Shown here piece after piece: positions 1 through 8,243 of a DNA stretch of 64,000 nucleotides. Under the pieces are notes generated by a model. That model did no database searches and was not told the origin of the DNA. It saw nothing but the letters and a program-made list of their open reading frames with translations. The translations under genes and the position numbers were made by a program. Source of the stretch: Duncaniella freteri (GTDB taxonomy: Bacteria; Bacteroidota; Bacteroidia; Bacteroidales; Muribaculaceae); NCBI RefSeq assembly GCF_004766125.1, contig NZ_SJSA01000002.1:744001-808000 (forward strand). Direction: 5' to 3'. The number at the start of each line of letters is the position of its first letter. The first letter of the stretch is position 1.

Positions 1-685
1 ATTCTATCAGTACATTGTATAATCGACACCATAATCCTTTTTCGTGGAAGAGTCGGTAGAATGCTCGCAGATTATATTTATTAACCCATTTCGGATAATA
101 GTTGATGTCACTGGCAGATTGATGGAGAAAACCTCCACAAGTGAATACAATTCCTTTGTAACCAGCGTTTTTCAAGTCAAGGGCGAACTGTTCTTGCAAA
201 GGTGATCCCATCCCAATTATAGCAAAATCACTTTTTGATTTTATTATATCAGCAATAGCCTTTTTCCTGTCATCATTGTCTATGAAATAACCGTTCCGAT
301 AACCTGCAATCTTCATTTTAGGATAATTTTTATAAAACTGCTTGATGGTTGCTTCAAGTACATCCTGCTTCGTTCCTAAAAAATAGATACTCCTGTCAGT
401 CCCTATATTATTGAGGTAAGAAAACAAATCAACAGCCATTCCTGACATATCGAAACTAAGTCTCGGCACTCGCTTCATCCATAATAGACGGATTAACCAG
501 CACATAGTCATGCCATCAACAAACAGGCCATCCATTGAATTGTAGAGTTCCGGGTGACGGCGTACAAGATGATAAGAAAATGGATTGACACATGTGTTAA
601 CCCGCCCAACCCCCACAGCAAAAGTACCGTAAGGATATGTCAAAGCGGAGTCTGCGATTTTTCGCACAAACTCACGGTTATTCAT
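1..685 (-). CDS. WecG/TagA/CpsF-family glycosyltransferase (3' end outside window)
   Basis: Reading leftward from ATG at 685 gives 228 codons without a stop, so the gene runs off the window. The family (GT26) transfers an N-acetyl-hexosaminuronic acid or hexosamine residue onto a lipid-linked sugar at the inner face of the cytoplasmic membrane. Family hallmarks are visible: DGMTMCW near residue 57, IIGMGSPLQEQ near residue 160, TCGGFL and a YYPKWV segment near the C-terminal side. It is the last visible gene of the capsule operon, 44 bp after the GT32 gene, consistent with a role in assembling the capsule repeat unit. Which sugar it transfers cannot be read from sequence. Confidence 0.85.
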   Translation of the reverse strand, partial: MNNREFVRKIADSALTYPYGTFAVGVGRVNTCVNPFSYHLVRRHPELYNSMDGLFVDGMTMCWLIRLLWMKRVPRLSFDMSGMAVDLFSYLNNIGTDRSIYFLGTKQDVLEATIKQFYKNYPKMKIAGYRNGYFIDNDDRKKAIADIIKSKSDFAIIGMGSPLQEQFALDLKNAGYKGIVFTCGGFLHQSASDINYYPKWVNKYNLRAFYRLFHEKGLWCRLYNVLIE

Positions 686-729
686 AAATTTAATAGTCGT
701 TTATTAATAAATTATATTAAGTACTGAAA

Positions 730-1488
730 CTATATTAAGTGCTTTACAATTAGCTCTTTTATGCGGTCAGCCAATTTCTTAGCATTATTTTTTCCTATTA
801 ATTTCCCAACAAACTGATAAATCTTTTCCTTAATTCCATACCATGAAGCTGCGAAATGGTGTATGGAATAGGTATTATCTGTTATTCCCATCTCTCCCGT
901 TTCATAAGATTTAGGGCTGAAAAATTCATGTGGGAACACTGCTATCTCTGTTGATGTATCCACTCCATGAGCATCGTGAATACTATTCACATCATGGAGT
1001 ATCCAATTCTGATGAAACAAAATGTCTTTTACGACTTCCGGCATTACTTTTGTGTCAAGTATACCATTTCCCAAATCAAAAGATTTATCAGAATAATAGT
1101 CCAAACATTGTTTCACCCATTTTCGATTTTTTGATACTCCAATTGCAGCAACTTCAAGACCTTTTCGGGGACTATTTTCATAGCATATCATATCATCCAA
1201 CTCTAAAAAGGCATCAAATGATTTCAACACCTCAACATCACTATCAAGATATATTCCGCCATGATGGTATAATGCATATAATCTTATATAATCAGCTGCA
1301 AATGCATATTTTCTCTTTTCAAATGCTTGATCAACCCATCTTGACTTTCCTTTGGGGAATATTGAAAAGTCCCATTTTATAAACCTATAACCCTTTAGAT
1401 ACTTATGCCATGTGTCCACACATTTTATCAGTTCTTGTGGCATTGGGTCTTCACTAAGCCAACAATAATGTATTATTTTGGGTATCAT
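730..1488 (-). CDS. GT32-type capsular polysaccharide glycosyltransferase
   Basis: This 252-residue protein begins MIPKIIHYCW, the usual opening of GT32 enzymes such as OCH1-like and capsular transferases. The stretch AADYIRLYALYHHGGIYLDS leads into the DSD metal/nucleotide-sugar motif at residues 82-84, with LDSDVEV as in the family. The start ATG overlaps the stop of the upstream polymerase gene (ATGA), so the two are translationally coupled. It probably adds one sugar of the capsule repeat on the cytoplasmic side. Donor and acceptor are unknown. Confidence 0.85.
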   Translation of the reverse strand: MIPKIIHYCWLSEDPMPQELIKCVDTWHKYLKGYRFIKWDFSIFPKGKSRWVDQAFEKRKYAFAADYIRLYALYHHGGIYLDSDVEVLKSFDAFLELDDMICYENSPRKGLEVAAIGVSKNRKWVKQCLDYYSDKSFDLGNGILDTKVMPEVVKDILFHQNWILHDVNSIHDAHGVDTSTEIAVFPHEFFSPKSYETGEMGITDNTYSIHHFAASWYGIKEKIYQFVGKLIGKNNAKKLADRIKELIVKHLI

Positions 1489-2771
1489 TTTAAGATAATG
1501 GTATTTCTATTGAGTCTTACTTTATGTACGCCCCAATAATATGTTGCGATAGAGATGATTGTAAAAAAGAAAAAGTTATTAAATACATTAACCGTAAAGT
1601 ATGTTAATCCAATACCAGTTATAATTATTAAGGATCTCTTAAAAGACAACCCATGTAATAGCAGAAGAAATAGGACACCTCCTAATACTCCAAGATTACA
1701 AATTATCTGGAAAAGCATATTGTGCATATCCAGTATTTCTACTCCGTTAATAGTAATTCCATGGAAAGATTTAGAACTTAGAGATTCATAGTAATGCCAC
1801 TTATTATCATCTCCTAAACCATATCCAATAAGAGGGTTGTTGGCTAAAAGTGTCATAAGGCTATTCCAAGAGCCTATAAGCCTGAAATTAGATGAGCCAT
1901 CATTTCCAGCAGTTATTATAGCCAATCTGTCAAATAATGAATGACTTAGCGTGAAGATTACAGCGATGATACTTGCAATAAGACCTCCTGAGACAAGCAA
2001 TACTTTAAATTTATGTTTTTTATTATTTAAATAGAAATAAATTACAAATATTATTATTAATGAGAATATCGCCGACACCGAGGATGTCAGGAAATAACCG
2101 ACAAATATTAATCCATGATCACGTTTGTTAAGAATCAGAGATTTGGATTGACATTGGTATTGGAGTATTATTGCAATGATTAGATTTAATGTCCATCCAA
2201 ACCATGCCGGTTCTTCAAAAACACCTGAAAATCTTGGACTACCAGATGAAGTATTAACAATAATAAAATGATTAAAAAATAAATAATTTGAGGCGATTAA
2301 ACCAGTTCGTTGTTCATATGTTGAGACAATATTGAATATGCTCGTAATTCCACAATAATAAATTATACTATATAGTACTTGAATCATCAAATGAATGATT
2401 AAGACTCGTTTTAGAACCAGTACAATGGTCTTTAAGCTAATATTTTCCCATAAATTCGGCAAATAGATATATAATACCAGAGCAAATAATAACCTTATGA
2501 ATTGTGTGTAATGATTTAATATTGAGAAGAAGGGATATATGCTTAGTATGATTGAATCAACAATACACCATAATATCAACAATAATGCGACAATGGAATT
2601 TAGGTTTACTTTAATCTTATAATTCTCTTTTACACTTAGATATAGCAGAATAAAGCAACCAATGTCTGAAAATCTAACCGGACAATAGCTAAATAAAGGA
2701 GCTGTATAAAAGGTCATAAACATTATTGATATGACCAATAGATTTTCAGATGTTAATGAAATCTTTTCCAA
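1485..2771 (-). CDS. O-antigen/capsule polymerase, Wzy-like
   Basis: The 428-residue protein is strongly hydrophobic, with about ten predicted membrane segments and a large hydrophilic loop around residues 300-350 containing GSWNSLMTLLANNPLIGYGL, a layout typical of Wzy/O-antigen ligase proteins. It would polymerise lipid-linked repeat units in the periplasm after flipping by Wzx. Reading starts at a TTG; the first ATG lies 16 codons further in and would cut into the first membrane segment, so TTG is preferred. Assignment rests on topology and capsule-locus position, because Wzy sequences diverge too far for motif proof. Confidence 0.75.
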   Translation of the reverse strand: MEKISLTSENLLVISIMFMTFYTAPLFSYCPVRFSDIGCFILLYLSVKENYKIKVNLNSIVALLLILWCIVDSIILSIYPFFSILNHYTQFIRLLFALVLYIYLPNLWENISLKTIVLVLKRVLIIHLMIQVLYSIIYYCGITSIFNIVSTYEQRTGLIASNYLFFNHFIIVNTSSGSPRFSGVFEEPAWFGWTLNLIIAIILQYQCQSKSLILNKRDHGLIFVGYFLTSSVSAIFSLIIIFVIYFYLNNKKHKFKVLLVSGGLIASIIAVIFTLSHSLFDRLAIITAGNDGSSNFRLIGSWNSLMTLLANNPLIGYGLGDDNKWHYYESLSSKSFHGITINGVEILDMHNMLFQIICNLGVLGGVLFLLLLHGLSFKRSLIIITGIGLTYFTVNVFNNFFFFTIISIATYYWGVHKVRLNRNTIILK

Positions 2772-2803
2772 AACAACTGCGAGTAATAATTCTTAGGAAA
2801 TTG

Positions 2804-3769
2804 TCAGAATTTCATTTTTGTATGTAATGAAATTAATTTATCAGCCAATCTCAAAGGCATGTGTTCAAGCATCCAATATTGAATTTTGGATAGTAACTGC
2901 ACTTGATGCAGCGACCAATATCTGTTTTTTATCTCAGGAAATATCTCTCTCCATTTACCCACACCAAAATAAAGAAATCTATTTCGAGCAAATAGCTTTC
3001 TAAGCAAAATCGATTGGCTGTATTTATCAAATAAATTTCTTTTTTTTAGAATATCAAATACAAATATAGACGCTGCGTATTGTTGCTTAGCACTATCCAA
3101 TGATGGGGTTTTCATCATGGAAGATATGTTTTGGCAATTATAGTGATAATAGTTTTTATTTAGATTAACATACGAACTTGATGCCAAAATACATTGCACC
3201 GTGTAGATATAATCTTCACCATGACATATTTTTTCATCAAATATTATTTTCCCATTGGTAAATATATGTCTCTTTATTATAAATTTCCATACTGTTCCCC
3301 ACTTATTTGATATGACATCTTGTAGATATAAATCTTTATTGTTGTTATAATACAAAGAAACTGGTTCAGATCCATTATTATTTTCAACAATAAAATCGCA
3401 ACTAACAATGTCAGCGTCATTACTCTTAGCTGTATAGTATAAAGACTGATACATCTCCGGCTCAACCCAATCATCACTATCACAATGCGCGATATACTCA
3501 CCAGAAGCATTACGCATACCCGTTAAACGAGCGGCGGCCAATCCTCTATTCTTATCATGATGTATAATTTTCACCTGTGATTTTCTTTCCGGAAATCTTG
3601 AGCACACCTCTTTTAGGATTTCTATACTTTTATCCTTTGTGCAATCATTCACAAAAACAAATTCAATGCCCTCCTTCATTGTTTGATTAAACAGCGAAAG
3701 AACACACTTTTCAATGTATTTCTCTACACCATAAACCGGAATACAGACTGACAATTTAGTATCCATCAT
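2804..3769 (-). CDS. Family 2 glycosyltransferase
   Basis: The 321-residue protein has a GT-A fold nucleotide-binding start, LSVCIPVYGVEKYIEKC, and the acidic metal motif DSDDW at residues 97-101, preceded by NRGLAAARLTGMRNASGEYI. The C-terminal third is poorly conserved, as is common for capsule GT2 enzymes. It has no membrane segments, so it likely acts at the cytoplasmic membrane face building the capsule repeat. The start overlaps the stop of the DUF4422 gene by 4 bases (ATGA). Sugar specificity cannot be predicted. Confidence 0.88.
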   Translation of the reverse strand: MMDTKLSVCIPVYGVEKYIEKCVLSLFNQTMKEGIEFVFVNDCTKDKSIEILKEVCSRFPERKSQVKIIHHDKNRGLAAARLTGMRNASGEYIAHCDSDDWVEPEMYQSLYYTAKSNDADIVSCDFIVENNNGSEPVSLYYNNNKDLYLQDVISNKWGTVWKFIIKRHIFTNGKIIFDEKICHGEDYIYTVQCILASSSYVNLNKNYYHYNCQNISSMMKTPSLDSAKQQYAASIFVFDILKKRNLFDKYSQSILLRKLFARNRFLYFGVGKWREIFPEIKNRYWSLHQVQLLSKIQYWMLEHMPLRLADKLISLHTKMKF

Positions 3770-4614
3770 TCTTCCAAGTTAAGCAATTCAATTCCATCTG
3801 CAACCAATCCCACCTTGACTGCTGTATAATAAGGAATATGTTGTGGCTTTACAAGCCGTTTTGATAGTTTAAAAGCAATATTATTTCTAATCCAGTTTAT
3901 CGTATCGACCAATTTGTTTTTCGATTCATCGCATTCATTAATCTTAAGATACTTATGTTTATTCTTATTGAATCCCACCCATAATCCGATTAATGTTTCT
4001 GCTAAATACCCCAATACCCTCTGCTGTCTTTTGTATGGAGACTTTACAATCCTGTTTTCACATAATTCAAGAATGCTGAATAAGAATTCGCAATAGTCAT
4101 CAAACATCTTTTTGGTCATGATAAACATATTGCATTTGGGAAATTTATTATCCAAATAATAAAACTCAATAATTTGCTTTTTACAACCAGGGTAAAGTTC
4201 AAGCAATGAATCAAAGAGTATGGCCACATCTTCAAATGAAGTCCATTTAACCAACTCATCATATATGGTAATGGGCAATATATTTGGTTCGCCAATAATT
4301 ATATCGTTCCTTGATATTTCTTTTATAAGTTTTTCTTCTGTCAAGTCGAAATAGCGGCGATAGTGGCATAGTCCAATGTAATCGACATCTTTAAGGTTTT
4401 TCCAAGCCCAGTAGAGGGCGGTGAGCTCGCAGTAGGAACCGTTTTTCTCCGAGATGTTGTCGCCAGTATTGTCGCATTGGAAACCCAGATCGAGCTCCGG
4501 ATGGAGTGCCTTGCCTACCTGTATTGGCATATATATATCATCCTGACGGATATTCGGGTCAGCCTTGTGGCAAGCTACAAGTATCTTTATCCGTGGCTGT
4601 TTCGTTTCTTCCAT
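3766..4614 (-). CDS. DUF4422 putative glycosyltransferase
   Basis: This 282-residue protein carries the DUF4422 signature: an opening IKILVACHK, a central CELTALYWAWKNL and VDYIGLCHYRRYFD near residues 78-92. DUF4422 proteins occur in capsule and exopolysaccharide clusters and are treated as glycosyltransferases (GT-A like), although few have been characterised. The start lies 56 bp inside the end of the GT14 gene, an overlap suggesting coupled translation. Likely a cytoplasmic repeat-unit transferase; donor sugar unknown, but galactofuranose is one candidate given glf in the same operon. Confidence 0.8.
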   Translation of the reverse strand: MEETKQPRIKILVACHKADPNIRQDDIYMPIQVGKALHPELDLGFQCDNTGDNISEKNGSYCELTALYWAWKNLKDVDYIGLCHYRRYFDLTEEKLIKEISRNDIIIGEPNILPITIYDELVKWTSFEDVAILFDSLLELYPGCKKQIIEFYYLDNKFPKCNMFIMTKKMFDDYCEFLFSILELCENRIVKSPYKRQQRVLGYLAETLIGLWVGFNKNKHKYLKINECDESKNKLVDTINWIRNNIAFKLSKRLVKPQHIPYYTAVKVGLVADGIELLNLEE

Positions 4615-5503
4615 GATTGGTTAAATAGTTTGCTATTCTGTCTATTATGTTCCTGTCTGTTAATGAGGAGAACTTTCGTGCAAATAGTGCTTCTGAGTTC
4701 ACTAACTCATCAAAATCATGGCTATGCCATGTATATGGACACCCGCGAGACCAGTCGATTTTACGTGTCATTCCGGCAAAATCAAGCGTTGTATCAAAAA
4801 TCGTTTCTTTGTATGGCGATGCCATAATAAATGTTTGCTTATATATTTCATCGGCACATGAAACATATCGGAACATCTTTAATATTAAATCTTCATTATC
4901 TACGAGATATTTGGCAAATGCCGAAGTTATTGAAACCCATTCACTTCCTTTATAGAGTTTCATGTCCCACTTGCGCTTGAAGCCTATTGTTTTTTGCAGA
5001 TGTACCATTGTATTCCGATAGACGGTAAACAACCATCTGACGTATCGTAATGGATATCGATATTTACCTATGAAAAAATGATAATAATCTGTTTTTTCCG
5101 CCAAATCATTCTTATTGAACTCTCCTTGAGCAAATCCCACGAGGTTAATACCCTTTTTTAGAGAATTAAAAAATCCATGAATATAATCTTGATCCTTTAA
5201 AGGCAAATCACATCCAGACAGCAGGTGAAGATATTCATATTTCCCTTGTTTTAAAGCCATTCTGAACGCCAATAATTCGGCCTTGACTAAAGAAGCATCA
5301 CCCCACTGAATATCAATAAGTTGAGAATCGGGGGGGGTGATTAATCTGCTCTTAATGGTCTTTATAACAGACAAATCCAATGAATCAGCTTTTTTATCAG
5401 ATACAATAAAAATATCATTACGGTCATCATCAATCAGATTGACAAGTGTCTGAAGACAATATGAGTCGTTGTGTGCAATTATGCAGTATGCGTGACGTGA
5501 CAT
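4559..5503 (-). CDS. GT14 / core-2-I-branching-type beta-1,6-glycosyltransferase
   Basis: The 314-residue protein opens RHAYCIIAHNDSYCLQTLVN and contains HLLSGCDLPLKDQDYIHGFF around residues 93-112, the pattern of bacterial GT14 (beta-1,6-N-acetylglucosaminyltransferase, Pfam Branch) proteins. Other typical segments are GSEWVSIT and FVS/YVSCADEIY, followed by the ETIF region. It likely adds a capsule branch or backbone sugar. The ATG is now only 12 bases from the edge of an inserted IS4-family element; before the insertion it lay 5 bases after the glf stop, so this gene and everything downstream may have lost normal co-transcription with glf. Confidence 0.82.
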   Translation of the reverse strand: MSRHAYCIIAHNDSYCLQTLVNLIDDDRNDIFIVSDKKADSLDLSVIKTIKSRLITPPDSQLIDIQWGDASLVKAELLAFRMALKQGKYEYLHLLSGCDLPLKDQDYIHGFFNSLKKGINLVGFAQGEFNKNDLAEKTDYYHFFIGKYRYPLRYVRWLFTVYRNTMVHLQKTIGFKRKWDMKLYKGSEWVSITSAFAKYLVDNEDLILKMFRYVSCADEIYKQTFIMASPYKETIFDTTLDFAGMTRKIDWSRGCPYTWHSHDFDELVNSEALFARKFSSLTDRNIIDRIANYLTNHGRNETATDKDTCSLPQG

Positions 5504-5504
5504 T

Positions 5505-5513
5505 ACTTTTATT
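5505..5513. repeat. Left copy of 9-bp IS target-site duplication
   Basis: ACTTTTATT here is repeated exactly at 6866-6874, directly abutting the two ends of the IS4-family element. A perfect 9-bp duplication shows a simple, probably recent transposition. Confidence 0.9.
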
Positions 5514-6865
5514 CACTAGTGTCTCTTAAAAAGTGTTAATCAAATTCGAGGTCAAGAGTTGGATGGCAATTTGCTATTTGTGCTGGCACCGGTTCTGGAG
5601 TCAACAAGTCCTTGATATGCTCCTTGACAAGCAGGGAGCTGCCGAGGATTCTCATGACTTCGTAGATGTTTCTTTCAAGTTTCATTTTATGTTCGATTAT
5701 TGCGACAACGCAGTAAGTGCATATAGCCGCATAAATTTGTATTCTGACGGATGTCTCGGAATTACCCCAGAATGTGGTGACTCTAAGGTGCTGTTTGATC
5801 CATTTGAAGAAAAGCTCCACCTGCCATCGGTTCTTGTAAAGGAACACAATCTGTTCGGCAGACAGGAAGAAATTATTTGTGTAAAAAACAAAACTTCTCT
5901 TCAGGTCAGGGATATACGCTACAATACGTCTAATCCGGGAAGGGTAATTGGATGCATTGCGTCTACCGGTAAACCTTACGGTATAATCTTGAAGAATGTT
6001 TCCATTCTCGGGCATGTCCAGACCATCCTCGACAATGAACTTCGGCTTAGCCTTCTCTCTTATGACAAAGAAGGCTCCAAGTTCCTCAATCTTATGAAGC
6101 CTATCCAAGTCCCAGTATCCACGGTCGAAGATATAACCGGCCAACGGTTCATAATCAATGATATCCATCGCATTTACATCATGAACCGAGGCATTGGTGA
6201 TGTTTATCATAACTGGAATCTGCGTCACTATATCAAGTTGGGTATGCAGTTTAATGCCGGACTTGGTGCTTCTGAACTTTGCCCAGTCATAAACACTCAT
6301 GCAAAGGTCAATCGTGGAGGAATCGAACGCATAGAACTTGCCGCCGATACAAAATTCCCGGTCTATACGGGCTTCCTGAGCCAGCACAATCATATGGTTG
6401 GCGAACTCCTCGAACACATGCCAATCACGATTGGTATTGCATCTGGAGAGAATATTACGGTCTACCGCTTCTTTGCCAAATCCGAGATGAAAGGATTTCT
6501 TGCGATGTGCTGTAGTGATATCCGAGAGTTCACGGAGACTTCGACATCCGAGCAGTTGACCGAATATAAGGACAAGCAACTGTCCCCAATAAGACAACTG
6601 CCATCCGAGGGTTCTGTCCTCAACCTTATTTTTGGTACGATGCTCCATGATTCTTTCAAATTTGCGTTTTGGCAAAAAGTCAACAATCTGGCTGAAAATG
6701 TATCGTCCTGCATTCATGAAAAATTGGGGAACCGAGTTTTAAGGCTCCAACCCCAATGTAATCATTTGAAAAGTGCGACAAGGTTTGCAGGCCTGAAAAT
6801 CGCGTAACCAACATGAATACAGAGTTTAACAATTTCGCATTAACAGATTTTAAAAGACGCCAGTG
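5514..6865 (-). mobile_element. IS4-family insertion sequence, 1352 bp
   Basis: The element is bounded by imperfect 27-bp terminal inverted repeats. The left end at 5514 reads CACTAGTGTCTCTTAAAAAG, and the right end read inward from 6865 is CACTGGCGTCTTTTAAAATC; both then continue TGTTAAT, with 22 of 27 positions equal. A single intact transposase fills most of the element. Flanking 9-bp direct repeats ACTTTTATT are perfect. The element sits between glf and the GT14 gene of the capsule operon, with its transposase in the same direction as the operon, so read-through is possible but any polar effect is untested. Confidence 0.93.
5536..6717 (-). CDS. IS4-family transposase (DUF4372 N-terminus)
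   Basis: The 393-residue DDE transposase has an N-terminal DUF4372-like region (FSQIVDFLPKRKFERI), the first Asp in FDSSTIDL, the second in IFDRGYWDL, and the IS4 signature Y-x2-R-x3-E-x6-K in YKNRWQVELFFKWIK. The frame is complete and the ends are intact, so it is probably active. It cuts and pastes its own 1352-bp element. It differs in sequence and ends from the second IS4-family element at 44271-45604. A long reading frame on the opposite strand is a shadow of this gene. Confidence 0.95.
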   Translation of the reverse strand: MNAGRYIFSQIVDFLPKRKFERIMEHRTKNKVEDRTLGWQLSYWGQLLVLIFGQLLGCRSLRELSDITTAHRKKSFHLGFGKEAVDRNILSRCNTNRDWHVFEEFANHMIVLAQEARIDREFCIGGKFYAFDSSTIDLCMSVYDWAKFRSTKSGIKLHTQLDIVTQIPVMINITNASVHDVNAMDIIDYEPLAGYIFDRGYWDLDRLHKIEELGAFFVIREKAKPKFIVEDGLDMPENGNILQDYTVRFTGRRNASNYPSRIRRIVAYIPDLKRSFVFYTNNFFLSAEQIVFLYKNRWQVELFFKWIKQHLRVTTFWGNSETSVRIQIYAAICTYCVVAIIEHKMKLERNIYEVMRILGSSLLVKEHIKDLLTPEPVPAQIANCHPTLDLEFD

Positions 6866-6874
6866 ACTTTTATT
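6866..6874. repeat. Right copy of 9-bp IS target-site duplication
   Basis: ACTTTTATT, identical to 5505-5513. The glf stop codon (complement of 6870-6872) lies inside this duplicated target. Confidence 0.9.
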
Positions 6875-8003
6875 TAAACAGATTCAGGACCTGGCGGACA
6901 ATCGGAGCCATGTCGTAGTATTTGTACTCGGCGAGACGACCACCGAATATTATGTCGATTTCTTTTTCAGCCAATTGGCGGTATTTTTTGTAGATCTCTT
7001 GATTTTTGGCGTCATTAACGGGATAGAATGGCTCCATACCGTCGCACCATTCGGTAGAATATTCTTTGGATACGACTGTCCAGGGATTGTCATATACGGC
7101 GGCTCCGAATAACTCGAAATGCTTATGCTCGATTATTCGGGTATATGGCACTTCTGATGAAGTATAGTTCACTACGGCATTGCCTTGGAAGTTGGGGGTA
7201 TAGAATCTGATTGTCTCAAAGCACACAGTGCGGTATTCGAGTTTTCCGAAGCGATAGCCGTAAAATTCATCAATCTTACCGGTGAACACGATCTTGTCGG
7301 CAACTGATTCCCAATACTCACGGTCGGTAAAAAAATCGGCATCGAGCTTTATATCTATACCGTCGAGAAAACCGTCAATCAGCTTGTTGTAGCCTCCTAT
7401 GGGGATGCCTTGGTATGAGTCGTTGAAATAATTGTTGTCGAAAGTCATACGCACCGGCAGACGGCGGATTATGAACGCAGGCAGCTCATTGCATGGACGT
7501 CCCCACTGCTTCTCTGTATAGCCCTTTATAAGCTGCTCGTAGATATCTTTACCGATAAGAGTAAGAGCCTGTTCTTCAAGATTACGCGGCTCTATGACAC
7601 CTTCGGCTTTCATTGCAGCTATCGCTTCACAACGCTGCTCGTCAAGCCGAGTCTGAGCCTCAGCAGGGGTCTTGACTCCCCACATCTGATAGAACGTGTT
7701 CATGTTGAACGGCAGATTATATAGCCTACCGTCGGGAGCCTGCGCGACAGGAGAGTTAGTGTAGCGGTTAAACGGCACGATGGTGTTGACAAAATCCCAT
7801 ACCTCACGATCGGAAGTATGGAAAATGTGCGCCCCATACTTATGCACGTTAATCCCCTCAATCTCCTCGCAGTAGATATTGCCACCCGCATGCGACCGTC
7901 TATCGATGACAAGACACCGTTTCCCCTGCTTTTTTGCAAGATACGCAAACGTGGCACCGAACAACCCGGCCCCTACTACCAGATAATCATATTTATTTGT
8001 CAT
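6870..8003 (-). CDS. glf: UDP-galactopyranose mutase
   Basis: The 377-residue flavoprotein interconverts UDP-galactopyranose and UDP-galactofuranose, supplying galactofuranose for surface glycans. The N-terminus has the FAD-binding Rossmann motif VVGAGLFGATFAYLAKK and VIDRRSHAGGN, followed by KYGAHIFHTSD; the C-terminus has EYKYYDMAP, all classical for Glf. Length matches the family. It implies that the capsule made here contains galactofuranose. Its stop codon is inside the 9-bp target duplication of the adjacent insertion sequence, but the reading frame is not damaged. Confidence 0.96.
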   Translation of the reverse strand: MTNKYDYLVVGAGLFGATFAYLAKKQGKRCLVIDRRSHAGGNIYCEEIEGINVHKYGAHIFHTSDREVWDFVNTIVPFNRYTNSPVAQAPDGRLYNLPFNMNTFYQMWGVKTPAEAQTRLDEQRCEAIAAMKAEGVIEPRNLEEQALTLIGKDIYEQLIKGYTEKQWGRPCNELPAFIIRRLPVRMTFDNNYFNDSYQGIPIGGYNKLIDGFLDGIDIKLDADFFTDREYWESVADKIVFTGKIDEFYGYRFGKLEYRTVCFETIRFYTPNFQGNAVVNYTSSEVPYTRIIEHKHFELFGAAVYDNPWTVVSKEYSTEWCDGMEPFYPVNDAKNQEIYKKYRQLAEKEIDIIFGGRLAEYKYYDMAPIVRQVLNLFK

Positions 8004-8243
8004 ATTCTAAATATTTTATTGACATAAGGGATTTTCATAACCATATGGCTGAGATCAAGAGTGATATAATCTTAAACAAAAGTCCATCGTTAGTTTCGAG
8101 ATCATTGAGACCATAAACACGGATCAAGCATAGATTTGCATTATGATTGACCCGAATTCGTGTTCATTCAGATTACTGTATCTCGATGTCTTTCCGAAAT
8201 ACACCATTGGCTTGTTATTGTACGGCGGTATTATCTATAAACA
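8004..8243. other. 240-bp gap between wzx and glf
   Basis: No gene is supported here. An imperfect inverted repeat (AACACGGAT at about 8115 and AATTCGTGTT at about 8155) could form a hairpin in the operon transcript. No clear promoter box was recognised. It is unusually long for this otherwise tightly packed operon. Confidence 0.4.

Noticed and set aside
5533..6807. Plus-strand reading frame of 424 codons
   Set aside because: It is antisense to an intact IS4-family transposase with complete DDE motifs; no recognisable protein in the plus frame.
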